From: Planotetraspora kaengkrachanensis
GTDB lineage: Bacteria > Actinomycetota > Actinomycetes > Streptosporangiales > Streptosporangiaceae
Length of the DNA stretch: 64,000 nucleotides
Reading direction: 5' to 3'
NCBI RefSeq assembly: GCF_016862895.1
Contig: NZ_BONV01000006.1
Span: forward strand, 226,157 to 290,156
Numbering within the stretch: position 1 is the stretch's first letter; the number at the start of each line of letters is the position of its first letter. Below, one piece after another: positions 35,873 through 44,485 of this stretch. The notes beneath the pieces are model-generated. The model made no database searches. It saw only the letters and a program-made list of their open reading frames with translations, and was not told the DNA's origin. The translations under genes were made by a program, and so were the position numbers.

Positions 35873-35954
35873 GAGGGGTTCCTTTCAACGCCGGGCCGTC
35901 GACCGGATGTCCGGGCGCCGCGGCGGGTCATGCAGGTAGTCAGGAAGCCGAAAA

Positions 35955-36022
35955 CTTTCGAAAGAAGTGTGAAACTTAAGGTCCGCAGTCACAACGTAGA
36001 ACGGTCGGTTGAGGAACGTCAA
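35955..36022 (-). promoter_or_regulatory. Promoter and LacI operator of the tautomerase-GH3 operon
   Basis: On the minus strand -35 TTGACG (36017-36022) and -10 TACGTT (35993-35998) are 18 nt apart. Just downstream is a perfect palindrome CTTTCGAAAG (35955-35964), a LacI-type box that would block elongation or initiation. Confidence 0.58.
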
Positions 36023-36317
36023 GGGTCGGACGGCCGACGGAGTGCCGACCCCGTGACATCGTCGCCCGTCAGAGCGCCTGTCGTGTGATCATTCGCGCTC
36101 CGCGGTACCGGACGCGACCCGTGCGGCCACGGGCGGTCGGCCACGTCGGCGTAGAGCTCACACCAACGATACCGTCCGATTGTTTTGCCTGGTGGGGCGA
36201 CTGATCGTGGCGCTCGGGCCGCTCGGGCCCGAGGCGGCGGCGGGCTCGTTCGCGGAGGGGTGAGGGGGTCGCGGCGCTCGGCGGAAGAGGAGCGAACCGC
36301 GGCGACGACCCCGCAAC

Positions 36318-36333
36318 AACTTTCCATAAAGTT
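36318..36333. promoter_or_regulatory. Inverted repeat AACTTT-CCAT-AAAGTT
   Basis: Perfect 6-bp arms around CCAT, between the LacI gene and the tautomerase promoter; its halves resemble the CTTTCGAAAG box, so it may be an accessory operator. Confidence 0.35.
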
Positions 36334-36360
36334 TCCCATCGCCTGCGGTCACGGGCCCGT

Positions 36361-36390
36361 CGCCTGCCGGGGCCTGCGCCCCGGCAGGCG
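36361..36390. terminator. Terminator hairpin downstream of the lacI-type gene
   Basis: CGCCTGCCGGGG / CCCCGGCAGGCG, perfect 12-bp stem (13 with an inner C-G), 18 nt past the regulator's stop codon. Confidence 0.75.
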
Positions 36391-36408
36391 ATGTCGGCGT
36401 CGGCGCCG

Positions 36409-37503
36409 TCAGGCCCGGCGACGCGCGGCCCGCGCGGGCGCCTTCAACGGCGCGGTGCTGTCCCTGGTCACCAGGCTCGTGGACAGCTCGAGACGGAGAG
36501 GCTGCTCACCGGGGGTGTGCGTGGTCTCCAGCACGTTGCGGATGGCCAGCACCGCCATCTGGGCGAGTGGCTGCCGGATCGTGGTCAGCCGGGGGAACAT
36601 CCACTCGCAGACCTCGGTGTCGTCGAACCCGACGACGCTGAGATCGTCGGGGATGCGCAGACCTCTGGAACGGGCGGCGTCGTACACGCCGGCCGCCTGC
36701 TGGTCGGAGCCGGCGAAGACGGCCGTGGGCGGTTCCGGCAGGTCGAGCAGCTCGAGCGCGGCCCGCCTGCCGCCCTCGGCGTAGAAGTCGCCCTGCCGTA
36801 CCAGGCTCTCGTCGAGGGGCAGGCCCGCCCGGCCGTGCGCGGCCCGGTAGCCGTCGAGGCGTTCCAGGCCGCACCGCACGTCCGGAGGCCCGGTGATCAT
36901 TCCGATCCGGCGATGGCCGAGTTCGGCGAGGTGCTCGGTGGCGGCGAACCCGCCGGCCCAGTTGGTGGCGCCGATGGTCGGAACGTCGCGGTCGTACCCG
37001 CCGACCTGGTCGATGACGACGAAGGGGGTGTCGATCGGGCGCAGCGTGTCCGGGCTGACCTGCCGGGTGTTGGAGACGACCAGCACCACCCCGTCGGTGG
37101 GCCGGGAGGCGATGGTCTTGAGCCATTCGCGCGGCTGGGCCTGCCGGTCGTGCGTCACGGTCAGGACCAGGCTGGCCCCCAGCCGGTAGGCCTCCTGCTC
37201 GGCGCCTCGCAGCAGCTCGCAGGCCCAGGCCGTGTCCAGCTCGGTGATCACGAAGTCGACCAGGCCGACCTTTCCCGTCTCCGCCCTGGCCCTGCGCTGG
37301 TATCCCGTCGCGATCAACGCGTCCTGGACCCGCCGGCGGGTCTCGGGGCCCACGGCCTCCCGGCCGTTGAGCACCTTGCTCACCGTCGGCGCGGACACGC
37401 CCGCCTCGCGTGCGACCATCGCGATCGTCACCCGGTCGGCGTCGGCGTTCCGGGAGCTTCCCGATGCCCGCTTCTGCGTCCTCGTCTCCTGCTCGGTCGC
37501 CAC
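36409..37503 (-). CDS. LacI-family transcriptional regulator
   Basis: LacI/PurR regulator of about 364 residues. N-terminal HTH is VTIAMVAREAGVSAPTVSKV with the hinge VGPETRRRVQDALIATGYQRR; the effector domain follows (TDGVVLVVSNTR, FVVIDQVGG, LGHRRIGMITGP, AVFAGSDQQAAGVYDAA, GFDDTEVCEWMFPRLTTIRQP). Presumably binds the CGAAA/TTTCG boxes at 21.6, 35.96, 37.54 and 37.88 kb and releases on a sugar. Start GTG 37503 behind AGAGG; GTG 37515 is in frame. Confidence 0.9.
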   Translation of the reverse strand: MATEQETRTQKRASGSSRNADADRVTIAMVAREAGVSAPTVSKVLNGREAVGPETRRRVQDALIATGYQRRARAETGKVGLVDFVITELDTAWACELLRGAEQEAYRLGASLVLTVTHDRQAQPREWLKTIASRPTDGVVLVVSNTRQVSPDTLRPIDTPFVVIDQVGGYDRDVPTIGATNWAGGFAATEHLAELGHRRIGMITGPPDVRCGLERLDGYRAAHGRAGLPLDESLVRQGDFYAEGGRRAALELLDLPEPPTAVFAGSDQQAAGVYDAARSRGLRIPDDLSVVGFDDTEVCEWMFPRLTTIRQPLAQMAVLAIRNVLETTHTPGEQPLRLELSTSLVTRDSTAPLKAPARAARRRA

Positions 37504-37534
37504 GACACCTCTCACGCGCTGAGCCAGTGCTGTC

Positions 37535-37543
37535 GAAAGTTTC
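37535..37543 (-). promoter_or_regulatory. Operator at the lacI-type gene
   Basis: GAAAGTTTC, an odd palindrome 32 nt upstream of the GTG start and similar to the other boxes; suggests autoregulation. Confidence 0.5.
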
Positions 37544-37820
37544 TATCACGGTAGCACCGCTGGTGACGGGCCTCAGAGCATGCGACGGGTAAGCTGCTCA
37601 CGGCATGAATACCTAAATGTCCGAATTGGGCCCCGACGTGGCCCGGCGACACGCTCCGGCATCGGCCCGCGCGGCGTTCTGGATCCGCTACGCGACCGAG
37701 TGGTCTGACGATGACCTGCGGATAACACACCGACGATCTCGGGGAACCGTCCGCGTGGATACCTGGGCGCCGTCACGCGGGGGTCGCGTGACCCGCTCCC
37801 CGTAACTGAACGGAAACAAA

Positions 37821-37893
37821 TTCGGCCGAAGTTATTGACACTGTCGCCGGGCCGGTGTTTTTCTCTCACCAGAAGACTTTCCGAAACTTTCGG
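37821..37893 (+). promoter_or_regulatory. Importer promoter with LacI operators
   Basis: TTCGGCCGAA (37821-37830, perfect 10-bp palindrome) lies directly before -35 TTGACA (37835-37840). CCGAAACTTTCGG (37881-37893), a 13-bp palindrome, lies downstream. The stretch CCGAAGTTATTGACA echoes CCGAAACTATTGACG at 21632, so both operons share an operator-abutting -35 layout. The -10 is weak. Confidence 0.58.
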
Positions 37894-38111
37894 TTCCGTG
37901 AGCAGTGCAGCTCCACCGACCGGTGACCCCGGCCGGGAGAGTGCGCACGCCCTGTCCCGCGACCCCGTGCCGACGTCCGTGTCGCCGCGTGCGAGCGGGA
38001 CCCCCGTGCTCATGCGGTGAGCACAGGCCGTCGCGGCCGCCCCCACGCAGCGGAGGACGGCGCGACGTCGACACGACCAGTGCGTGCGAGTCACGTGCAA
38101 GGAGAGATCAC

Positions 38112-39488
38112 ATGCTGGGATCCTCGCGAATCTGGAAGCGCCGCCTCCCCGGAGCCGCGGCCGTGTTCACGGCCGCGGCGCTGGCGCTCGCCGGATGCGC
38201 CGGCGGAGGCACGGCCGAGACCACGGACAAGGGTTCGGCCGACTCGGGCTCGATCACCTGGTGGGGGTGGACACCCGACTCCGCCCCCGCCGAGGCGTAC
38301 ATCAAGGCGTTCAACCAGGTCTACCCGAACATCAAGGTCACCTATAAGAAGCTGACCATCGACGGCTACGACGCCGCGATCCGTCCGGCCCTCGCCTCCT
38401 CGGTCGGCCCGGACGTCTTCGACGTCGCCCCCGGCGCCGCCAACGGCTCGGTCGACATCTACGGCGTCAACGCCGTCGACCTCACCCCCGCGGTGGAGAA
38501 GGCGCTCGGCGCCGACTGGAAGTCGAAGCTGGCCCCCATCGGCGTCTCCAGCCTGACCGCCGACGGCAAGCTCGCCGGGTTGTCCATCGGGTCGAACTAC
38601 GCCGGATCGGTCTGGGTCAACCAGGACCTGTTCGACAAGTACAGCCTCAAGCCGCCGACGAACTACGACGAGTGGAAGCAGGTCTGCGCGGCCTTCAAGA
38701 GCCACGGCGTCAAGTGCTTCGTGCAGGGCGCCGCACAGACCGCGTTCAACGAGGACACCCTCCAGGCGATCAGCAACAACATCAAGCCGGGCGTGTGGGC
38801 CCAGGCCCTGGACAAGAAGGTCCCGTGGACCGACCCGACGATCGTCCAGGCGCTGACCATCTGGAAGAAGCTGTTCGACGACGGGATCATGCAGGAGGGC
38901 GCGCTGGGCGTGCAGCAGTACCCGGACGCCAACAACGACTTCATGTCGGGCAAGGCCGCGATGGTCATGATGGGCACCTGGTACATGCAGTACTCCACCG
39001 TCGACGGCAGCACGGCCGCCATCTCGGGCGCGGGCGTCGGCGACCCCAAGCCGTTCACCCAGCTGCCGATCGCGTTCCCCGACGTGGCGGGCACCGGCAA
39101 CGTCGGCTCGCTCTACGGTGACGCGGACTTCGGCCTCGCCGTCAACAAGAAGTCCAAGTCCATCGCCGCCGCCACCACCTTCGCCACCTGGCTGACGACG
39201 TCGCAGGCGGGTCAGCAGGCGGTGGCCGACATCCTCAACGACATCCCCGCCCTGATGAGCGTCCAGCCGAACTGGTCCTCGATCAAGCTGGTCAACGCCG
39301 AGAAGCAGCAGCCGGCGCTGGAGAAGCTGATCACCGACGCGGGCAAGTCGCCCGAGCCGCGCCTCGCGACGGTGAGCGCGGACCTGCAGACCGCCATCGG
39401 CGTGGCCTCGACCACCGTGGCCGCGGGACAGGCCACACCCGAGCAGGCCGCGGCCACGCTGCAGAGCTCCGCCGAGAAGATCAAGTAG
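38112..39488 (+). CDS. ABC sugar transporter, extracellular solute-binding protein
   Basis: Lipoprotein SBP of 458 residues. Signal peptide with lipobox LALAGC (Cys about residue 27), then WWGWTPDSAPAEAYIKAFN, VYPNIKVTYKKLT, DVFDVAPGAANGSVD, and FMSGKAAMVMMGTWYM, standard carbohydrate-binding SBP features. AAGGAGA lies 6 nt before the ATG. First gene of an operon with two permeases and a GH5. Confidence 0.92.
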   Translation: MLGSSRIWKRRLPGAAAVFTAAALALAGCAGGGTAETTDKGSADSGSITWWGWTPDSAPAEAYIKAFNQVYPNIKVTYKKLTIDGYDAAIRPALASSVGPDVFDVAPGAANGSVDIYGVNAVDLTPAVEKALGADWKSKLAPIGVSSLTADGKLAGLSIGSNYAGSVWVNQDLFDKYSLKPPTNYDEWKQVCAAFKSHGVKCFVQGAAQTAFNEDTLQAISNNIKPGVWAQALDKKVPWTDPTIVQALTIWKKLFDDGIMQEGALGVQQYPDANNDFMSGKAAMVMMGTWYMQYSTVDGSTAAISGAGVGDPKPFTQLPIAFPDVAGTGNVGSLYGDADFGLAVNKKSKSIAAATTFATWLTTSQAGQQAVADILNDIPALMSVQPNWSSIKLVNAEKQQPALEKLITDAGKSPEPRLATVSADLQTAIGVASTTVAAGQATPEQAAATLQSSAEKIK

Positions 39489-39531
39489 AGCCGCAGGCGG
39501 CACGTCTCATCCCACACGCGCAGGGAGACTC

Positions 39532-40482
39532 ATGACTTCCATCACCTCGCAGAAGACCGGGGCGCGCCGTCCATCGCACGCCCCTCTTCCGGACGGCTCC
39601 CGGAAGAGGGGCGGGAGGCCCTGGGGCCTGCCGTGGATCATGCCGGCGTTCGTCTTCGTGGTCGGTCTGCTCTACTACTGCATCATCGAGACCGGTTACC
39701 TCTCGACACTCGACTGGGACGGCACGAGCCCCACTCCCACCTCGGTCGGGTTGGGCAACTACAGCGAGATCCTGCAGGACCCGATCTTCTGGAAGGCCAT
39801 CTGGCACACGGTGGTCTTCTTCGTCGTCACCTTCACGGTGCAGACCGCGATCGGGTTCGTGTTCGCCGCGCTGCTGCACTCGAAGGTGAAGCTGGGCGCC
39901 GTCTACAAGGTCCTCGTGTTCACGCCGGTGGTCCTCGCGCCGGCGACGATGGCGCCCGTGTTCCGGCAGATGTTCGCCGCGGACGGCCAGCTGAACTGGG
40001 CCCTGGACCACATCGGGCTCGGGTTCCTCGCCCAGCCCTGGCTGGCCCAGTCGAGCACCGCGATGCCGGTGATCATGTTCATCACGGTCTGGCAGTTCAC
40101 CGGTCTCACGTTCGTGCTCTACTTCGCCGCCATGGGGCAGATCGACCCCGAGACGCTCGAGGCCGCGCGCACCGACGGGGCGAGCAACCTCCGCGTCCTG
40201 GTCAGCATCGTCTGGCCCGGCGTACGGGGGACCACGGTGGCCCTGGCGATGCTGGGCGTCATCGGGGCGTTGAAGACCTTCGACGTCCCGTACCTGGTCA
40301 CCATCGGGGGCCCGAACTACAGCACCGAGTTCCTCGGGACCTACATCTACCGGATCAGCATCCCGTCGGCCCACGTCGGCTACGGGGCGGCCCTGTCGAT
40401 CCTGCTGCTCATCCTGGCGTTGATCGGCGCGATCGCCGTCGCGGCCCGCGCCAACCGTAAGGACGGTGAATCCAGTGTTTGA
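39532..40482 (+). CDS. ABC sugar transporter permease 1 (MalF-like)
   Basis: A 316-residue inner-membrane protein with about six helices and the EAA loop ETLEAARTDGASNLRVLVSI, then VWPGVRG, which docks the ATPase. N-terminal cytoplasmic basic region precedes the first helix (LPWIMPAFVFVVGLLYYC). Pairs with the next gene, which overlaps it by 17 bp. Confidence 0.92.
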   Translation: MTSITSQKTGARRPSHAPLPDGSRKRGGRPWGLPWIMPAFVFVVGLLYYCIIETGYLSTLDWDGTSPTPTSVGLGNYSEILQDPIFWKAIWHTVVFFVVTFTVQTAIGFVFAALLHSKVKLGAVYKVLVFTPVVLAPATMAPVFRQMFAADGQLNWALDHIGLGFLAQPWLAQSSTAMPVIMFITVWQFTGLTFVLYFAAMGQIDPETLEAARTDGASNLRVLVSIVWPGVRGTTVALAMLGVIGALKTFDVPYLVTIGGPNYSTEFLGTYIYRISIPSAHVGYGAALSILLLILALIGAIAVAARANRKDGESSV

Positions 40483-41263
40483 GGCGCGCAGGCCGAGCAC
40501 CAGGCTGCTGCTCCAGCTCCTCGTCACCCTGATGATCATCCCCTACCTGTTCCCCCTGGTGGTCATGATCCAGGGATCGCTGGCGGGCAAGGGGCTCGGC
40601 AACTACGAGGCGGTGTTCGCCGTCGGCACCGTGGGCACGTTCTTCAGGAACAGCGTCATCGTGTCGGTCTCGACGATCCTGATCGTCTACGTCCTCACCA
40701 TGTTCGCGGCCTTCGGGTTCTCCAAGCTGCACATCCGCGGCAAGGAGGTGTACTTCTGGATGATCCTGGCCGCCCTCACCCTGCCCGAGGTCGTGCTGCT
40801 CACCCCGCTGTTCGCGACCACCCTCAGCATCGGCGTGTACGACACGTACTGGGCGGTGGTGCTGCCGCTCGCCGCGCTCCAGATCCCCTTCGCGGTCCTG
40901 CTGGCCAGGAAGTTCATCGACGGCGTCCCCGACTCGCTCTTCGACGCCGCACGGGTCGACGGCGCGAGCGTCTTCACCGCCTTCCGCTACATCGTCGTGC
41001 CGATGACGCGGCCGATCGCCGCGGCGATCGTCGTCCTGACGCTCATCGGCTCCTGGAACGACTACCTGCTGCCGCTGGTGCTCATCCAGGACCCCGCCAA
41101 GCAGACGATCACGCTGCTTCCGCAGTTCTTCGTCAGCCAGTTCAGCAACGACCAGACCAAGGTCCTGGCCAGTGCGGTGATCACCGCGATCCCGGAGATC
41201 GTGGCCTACCTCTGCCTGCAGCGCCTCTTCGAGCGAGGCCTGGCGGCCGGCGCGCTGAAGTAG
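40466..41263 (+). CDS. ABC sugar transporter permease 2 (MalG-like)
   Basis: A 265-residue permease with six helices and EAA loop DSLFDAARVDGASVFTAFRY, then IVVPMTRP. GTG start behind AAGGAC; alternative GTG at 40475. No ATP-binding gene follows: the next gene is the GH5, so the ATPase must come from elsewhere (a shared MsiK-type protein). Confidence 0.9.
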   Translation: MNPVFEARRPSTRLLLQLLVTLMIIPYLFPLVVMIQGSLAGKGLGNYEAVFAVGTVGTFFRNSVIVSVSTILIVYVLTMFAAFGFSKLHIRGKEVYFWMILAALTLPEVVLLTPLFATTLSIGVYDTYWAVVLPLAALQIPFAVLLARKFIDGVPDSLFDAARVDGASVFTAFRYIVVPMTRPIAAAIVVLTLIGSWNDYLLPLVLIQDPAKQTITLLPQFFVSQFSNDQTKVLASAVITAIPEIVAYLCLQRLFERGLAAGALK

Positions 41264-41325
41264 GCGCCGCACACCACCGATTCCCCCTGTGTGATCCACG
41301 CTTTCAGATTTGAGGAACAGAGCAC

Positions 41326-42711
41326 ATGACGTCGGACAGCACGGCCTTCCTCCGTACGGCGGGCCGCGAATTCGTCGACCAGTCGGGCACGCCCGTGCGC
41401 CTGCGGGGTGTGGCCGTCGGCGGCTGGCTGAACATGGAGAACTTCATCACCGGTTACTCCGGCAACGAATCACTGATGCGCGGCACGGTCCGTGAGGTCC
41501 TCGGAGAGGAGAAGTACGAGCTGTTCTTCGAGCGGCTGCTGACCGCGTTCTTCGACGAGGACGACGCGAAGCTGCTGGCCGGTATGGGCATGAACTGCGT
41601 GCGACTGCCGGTCAACTACCGGCACTTCGAGGACGACGCGCGGCCGTTCGTGTTCAAGGAGGAGGGCTTCCGCCACCTCGACCGGGTGATCGAGGCCTGC
41701 GCGCGGCACGGGATCTACTCGGTGATCGACCTGCACGCTCTGCCGGGCTCGCAGAACCACCACTGGCACTCCGACAACCCCACGCACCGGCCCGCGTTCT
41801 TCGACCACCCGCACTTCCAGGACCGGGTGGTGGCGATCTGGGAGCGCATCGCCGAGCACTACAAGGACAACCCGTGGGTGGCGGGCTACAACCCGATCAA
41901 CGAGCCGGCGGACGAGTCGCGCAAGGTGGTCGGGCCGTTCTACACCCGCCTGGTCGAGGCCATCCGCGCGATCGACGACCGCCACATCCTGTTCTTGGAC
42001 GGCAACACGTACTCGACCGAGTTCGACGTCTTCGACGCCGAATGGGACAACACCGTCTACGTCTGCCACGACTACGCCGCCCCGGGCATGGGCAACGGCG
42101 GCGACTACCCGGGAGTGACCGACGGCAAGTACTACGACACGGCGGCTCTGGAGGCCAAGTACCTCCAGCGCACCGAGTACAGCCGGCGTACCGGGACGCC
42201 GATCTGGGTGGGGGAGTTCGCCCCGATCTACACCGGCGACGAGCGCAGGGACGCCATGCGTCGGCAGGTTCTGGCGGACCAGCTCGACATCTACCGGGGC
42301 GACGGGGCGAGCTGGTCGAGCTGGATGTACAAGGACCTCGGACGGCAGGGCGTGGCCATGGTCCGCCCCGACTCCCCGTACATGAAGCGCTTCGGCGACT
42401 TCGTGGCCAAGAAGAACCGGCTCGGCGCCGACAACTGGGGCAGCGACGGCAACGGGATCATCGAGGTGACCAAGCCGTTCCAGGAAATGATCGCCCGTGA
42501 GTTCCCCGACTTCGACCCGTACCCGTGGGGCAGGTTCGACTGGGTCCGCACGCTCATCCTCAACCTCACGGTCGCCCAGCCCCTGGCCTACGAATACGCC
42601 GAGCTGTTCCGCGGGCTGGATGATGACGAGCTGATCGCCCTGGCCGACTCGTTTGCGCTGCGGAACTGCGACATCCGCACGACCCTCGTCGAGCAGTTGC
42701 GCGCCGGCTGA
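41326..42711 (+). CDS. Glycoside hydrolase family 5, cytosolic
   Basis: GH5 (beta/alpha)8 enzyme of 461 residues, no signal peptide. RLRGVAVGGWLNMENFITGY, NCVRLPVNYRHFED, DLHALPGSQNHHWHS, acid/base Glu in VAGYNPINEPADES, and nucleophile Glu in TGTPIWVGEFAP. The ENFITGY-type N-terminus resembles actinomycete GH5 proteins related to diglycosidases (GH5_23-like rutinosidases); that subfamily call is tentative. With the importer and GH3 it would cleave an imported beta-glycoside. GAGGAA precedes the ATG. Confidence 0.85.
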   Translation: MTSDSTAFLRTAGREFVDQSGTPVRLRGVAVGGWLNMENFITGYSGNESLMRGTVREVLGEEKYELFFERLLTAFFDEDDAKLLAGMGMNCVRLPVNYRHFEDDARPFVFKEEGFRHLDRVIEACARHGIYSVIDLHALPGSQNHHWHSDNPTHRPAFFDHPHFQDRVVAIWERIAEHYKDNPWVAGYNPINEPADESRKVVGPFYTRLVEAIRAIDDRHILFLDGNTYSTEFDVFDAEWDNTVYVCHDYAAPGMGNGGDYPGVTDGKYYDTAALEAKYLQRTEYSRRTGTPIWVGEFAPIYTGDERRDAMRRQVLADQLDIYRGDGASWSSWMYKDLGRQGVAMVRPDSPYMKRFGDFVAKKNRLGADNWGSDGNGIIEVTKPFQEMIAREFPDFDPYPWGRFDWVRTLILNLTVAQPLAYEYAELFRGLDDDELIALADSFALRNCDIRTTLVEQLRAG

Positions 42712-42746
42712 CGCCGCCGTCCTGACGGGCGTGCCGCGTTCGAGAA

Positions 42747-42792
42747 TGAGTGGGGGCGGCCCCGGAAAACTTTCCGGAGCCGCCCCCACTCA
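42747..42792. terminator. Strong bidirectional terminator
   Basis: TGAGTGGGGGCGGC / GCCGCCCCCACTCA, perfect 14-bp outer stem, with an inner CCGGAAA-AC-TTTCCGG stem. Sits between the convergent GH5 and membrane protein genes. The inner core resembles the LacI boxes. Confidence 0.82.
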
Positions 42793-42806
42793 CGACGCCG
42801 GCTCCG

Positions 42807-43613
42807 TCACCTCCGCGGCCCGCGGCGTAGGCCCGCCTGGTTGGCCCAGAGCACCGCGACGATCAGGATCGCCGCGAGGCACGCCATGACGACGGGCACC
42901 ACCCGCCACGCCGGTCGCCACGGGACGGCAAGGAGGAAGGGGACGAAGAATCCGGCCGCTATCAGGGGGAACCCGATCAGGCCCAGGCGGTCGAATGCGG
43001 ACCAGGAAAGACGCGTGCGCACCAGCAGCGAGCCGCCCATCAGCACCGCCCCGACCCATCCGAGGGCGCAGGCGAAGGCGAAACCCATGGGGATCCATGC
43101 GACGCTGCGGGAACCGCCGATGGACAGCCCCAGCACGTGACCGCGCCACATGTCGGCCATCCCGTGCGCGCCGGGCCGGGCCTTGTCGTACAGCTGCTTG
43201 TCCACCGGGATCGTGTACCGGCGGTGGGACGCCCCGACGACCTCGACGACCACCTTGTAATCGACGTCCGCAGCGGCGACTTCGCCCACTGCGGCCACCC
43301 TGAAGATGGGCGGCTGGGGCGGTGGGAGGGGAGGCGGGTTCGGGAGCGGGTTCACCGGAGGCTGGTGGTCGGGGGTCGTGGAGATCGAGCGCGAGACGAC
43401 GGTCACCGCCACTGTGGTGATGCAGTCCATCCGCCCGTCGGCTCGCAGGGTGTCGCATCGCGAGGCGTCCGCGAAGTCGTACGCGTCGGCGTAGCTGGAG
43501 GAGCCCGCCACTACGGCCACGCAGGCGAGGCCGGCGCCGACCACGAAGAAGATGAACCGGCCGGTACTCCATCGCCTTACCAGGCGGTTCACGACCGGGG
43601 GTACGAGGCCCAT
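42807..43613 (-). CDS. Membrane protein of unknown function, Pro-rich loop
   Basis: A 268-residue protein with an N-terminal membrane segment (about 18-38), an extracytoplasmic region holding a Cys pair (RCDTLRADGRMDC) and PPVNPLPNPPPLPPPQPP, and three C-terminal membrane segments (about 170-250). A PVDKQLYDKARPGAHGM motif follows the beta-rich segment. Family not recognised. Confidence 0.6.
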   Translation of the reverse strand: MGLVPPVVNRLVRRWSTGRFIFFVVGAGLACVAVVAGSSSYADAYDFADASRCDTLRADGRMDCITTVAVTVVSRSISTTPDHQPPVNPLPNPPPLPPPQPPIFRVAAVGEVAAADVDYKVVVEVVGASHRRYTIPVDKQLYDKARPGAHGMADMWRGHVLGLSIGGSRSVAWIPMGFAFACALGWVGAVLMGGSLLVRTRLSWSAFDRLGLIGFPLIAAGFFVPFLLAVPWRPAWRVVPVVMACLAAILIVAVLWANQAGLRRGPRR

Positions 43614-43700
43614 AAACCATGATCCACTGCTGGTCTGGCAGGGGTCAAGATTCGGCCACACAAGGTCGCCCGCGCGCGCCGGCGCGGCCGTCGACGCCGC

Positions 43701-44228
43701 TCAGTCTTCTGCGAGGGCGAGGAGTTTGGTGACGGTGTTCCAGTTGCGCATCGTGGCGACCGCTGACGACCGCTTCCCCAGCAGTGGCGGCAGCTTCGGG
43801 CGCCCGAGGCCGTCGGGGAAGTACATGTAGAGCTCACGTCTGCCGACGCGCATCTCCTCCGGGGCGTAGCTCGCCGGGTCGATGCCCTCCAGCGCCCGCC
43901 GGTCCGGTTCGGCGGCAAGGAACACCACCGCGAACTTGGCCGGGTCCCGCACCTCCAGGGGATTCTCCTCGACCACCGCGCGCAGTTCCCCGGCCGTCCG
44001 GACGACGACGGCCACCTCCATGCCCAGCTCTTCGGTGATCCGCTGCTCGATGGTGGCGGCGACGCGCTCGCGGGGAGCCTCGTCACCGGTGAACACGGCG
44101 TTCCCGCTTCGCAGGTGGGTGCGCACCCCCGTGTGTCCCAGTCCCTCCAGCAGCGCGCGCAGGTCGGCCATGGCCATCTGGCTGCGGGGATTGACGTTGA
44201 TGCCGCGTAAGAGCGCCACGTATCGCAT
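43701..44228 (-). CDS. DUF1697 family protein
   Basis: A 175-residue DUF1697 protein with the family's start MRYVALLRGINVNPRSQMAM, then LRALLEGLGHTGVRTHLRSG, NAVF, AVVFLAAEPDRRAL, and the C-terminal MRNWNTVTKLLALAED. Function unknown. Confidence 0.88.
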   Translation of the reverse strand: MRYVALLRGINVNPRSQMAMADLRALLEGLGHTGVRTHLRSGNAVFTGDEAPRERVAATIEQRITEELGMEVAVVVRTAGELRAVVEENPLEVRDPAKFAVVFLAAEPDRRALEGIDPASYAPEEMRVGRRELYMYFPDGLGRPKLPPLLGKRSSAVATMRNWNTVTKLLALAED

Positions 44229-44407
44229 GGCGTCGCCTCCTGGGTCCGGGGGAGCACCGGTGACGCTACCGCCTGTACCTGTCGCCGAATGTCATGTTCG
44301 GCGAACCGCCGGCCGTTCCGGCGGGAGGGAGTTCACGAGGACGGACCGCCCAAGCGCTCGAGATTCCTCGACGTCGTCGCGTGAGAGGCGATCGTGCCGC
44401 AAAGAGT

Positions 44408-44440
44408 GAGAGCAGGCCCGCTGGGGACGGGCCTGCTCTC
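44408..44440. terminator. Terminator hairpin downstream of the dioxygenase gene
   Basis: GAGAGCAGGCCCG / CGGGCCTGCTCTC, perfect 13-bp stem with a CTGGGGA loop. Confidence 0.78.
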
Positions 44441-44485
44441 TCCTGACGAGGGGGACCTCCGGGGCAGGGGAACCTCGGGGGCTCG

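Larger units (their letters stand above)
35873..36408. other. 536-bp intergenic region with operators, promoter and terminator
   Basis: No gene seen. It holds the minus-strand promoter with its LacI box, a second inverted repeat and the LacI terminator hairpin. The remainder is GC-rich with no coding signal. Confidence 0.5.
37504..38111. other. 608-bp divergent regulatory region between lacI-type and importer genes
   Basis: No gene supported. It contains an autoregulatory box near 37535, a palindrome at 37821 and the importer promoter/operator at 37835-37893. The middle (37570-37800) shows no recognisable signal. Confidence 0.5.

Noticed and set aside
35955..36022. CTTTCGAAAG as a random palindrome
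   Set aside because: Kept as an operator because it lies next to a promoter and matches boxes at three other sites of the same island.
36158..36352. Short minus-strand frame between lacI-type and tautomerase genes
   Set aside because: No RBS and low-complexity Pro/Arg translation; the operators and terminator explain the region better.
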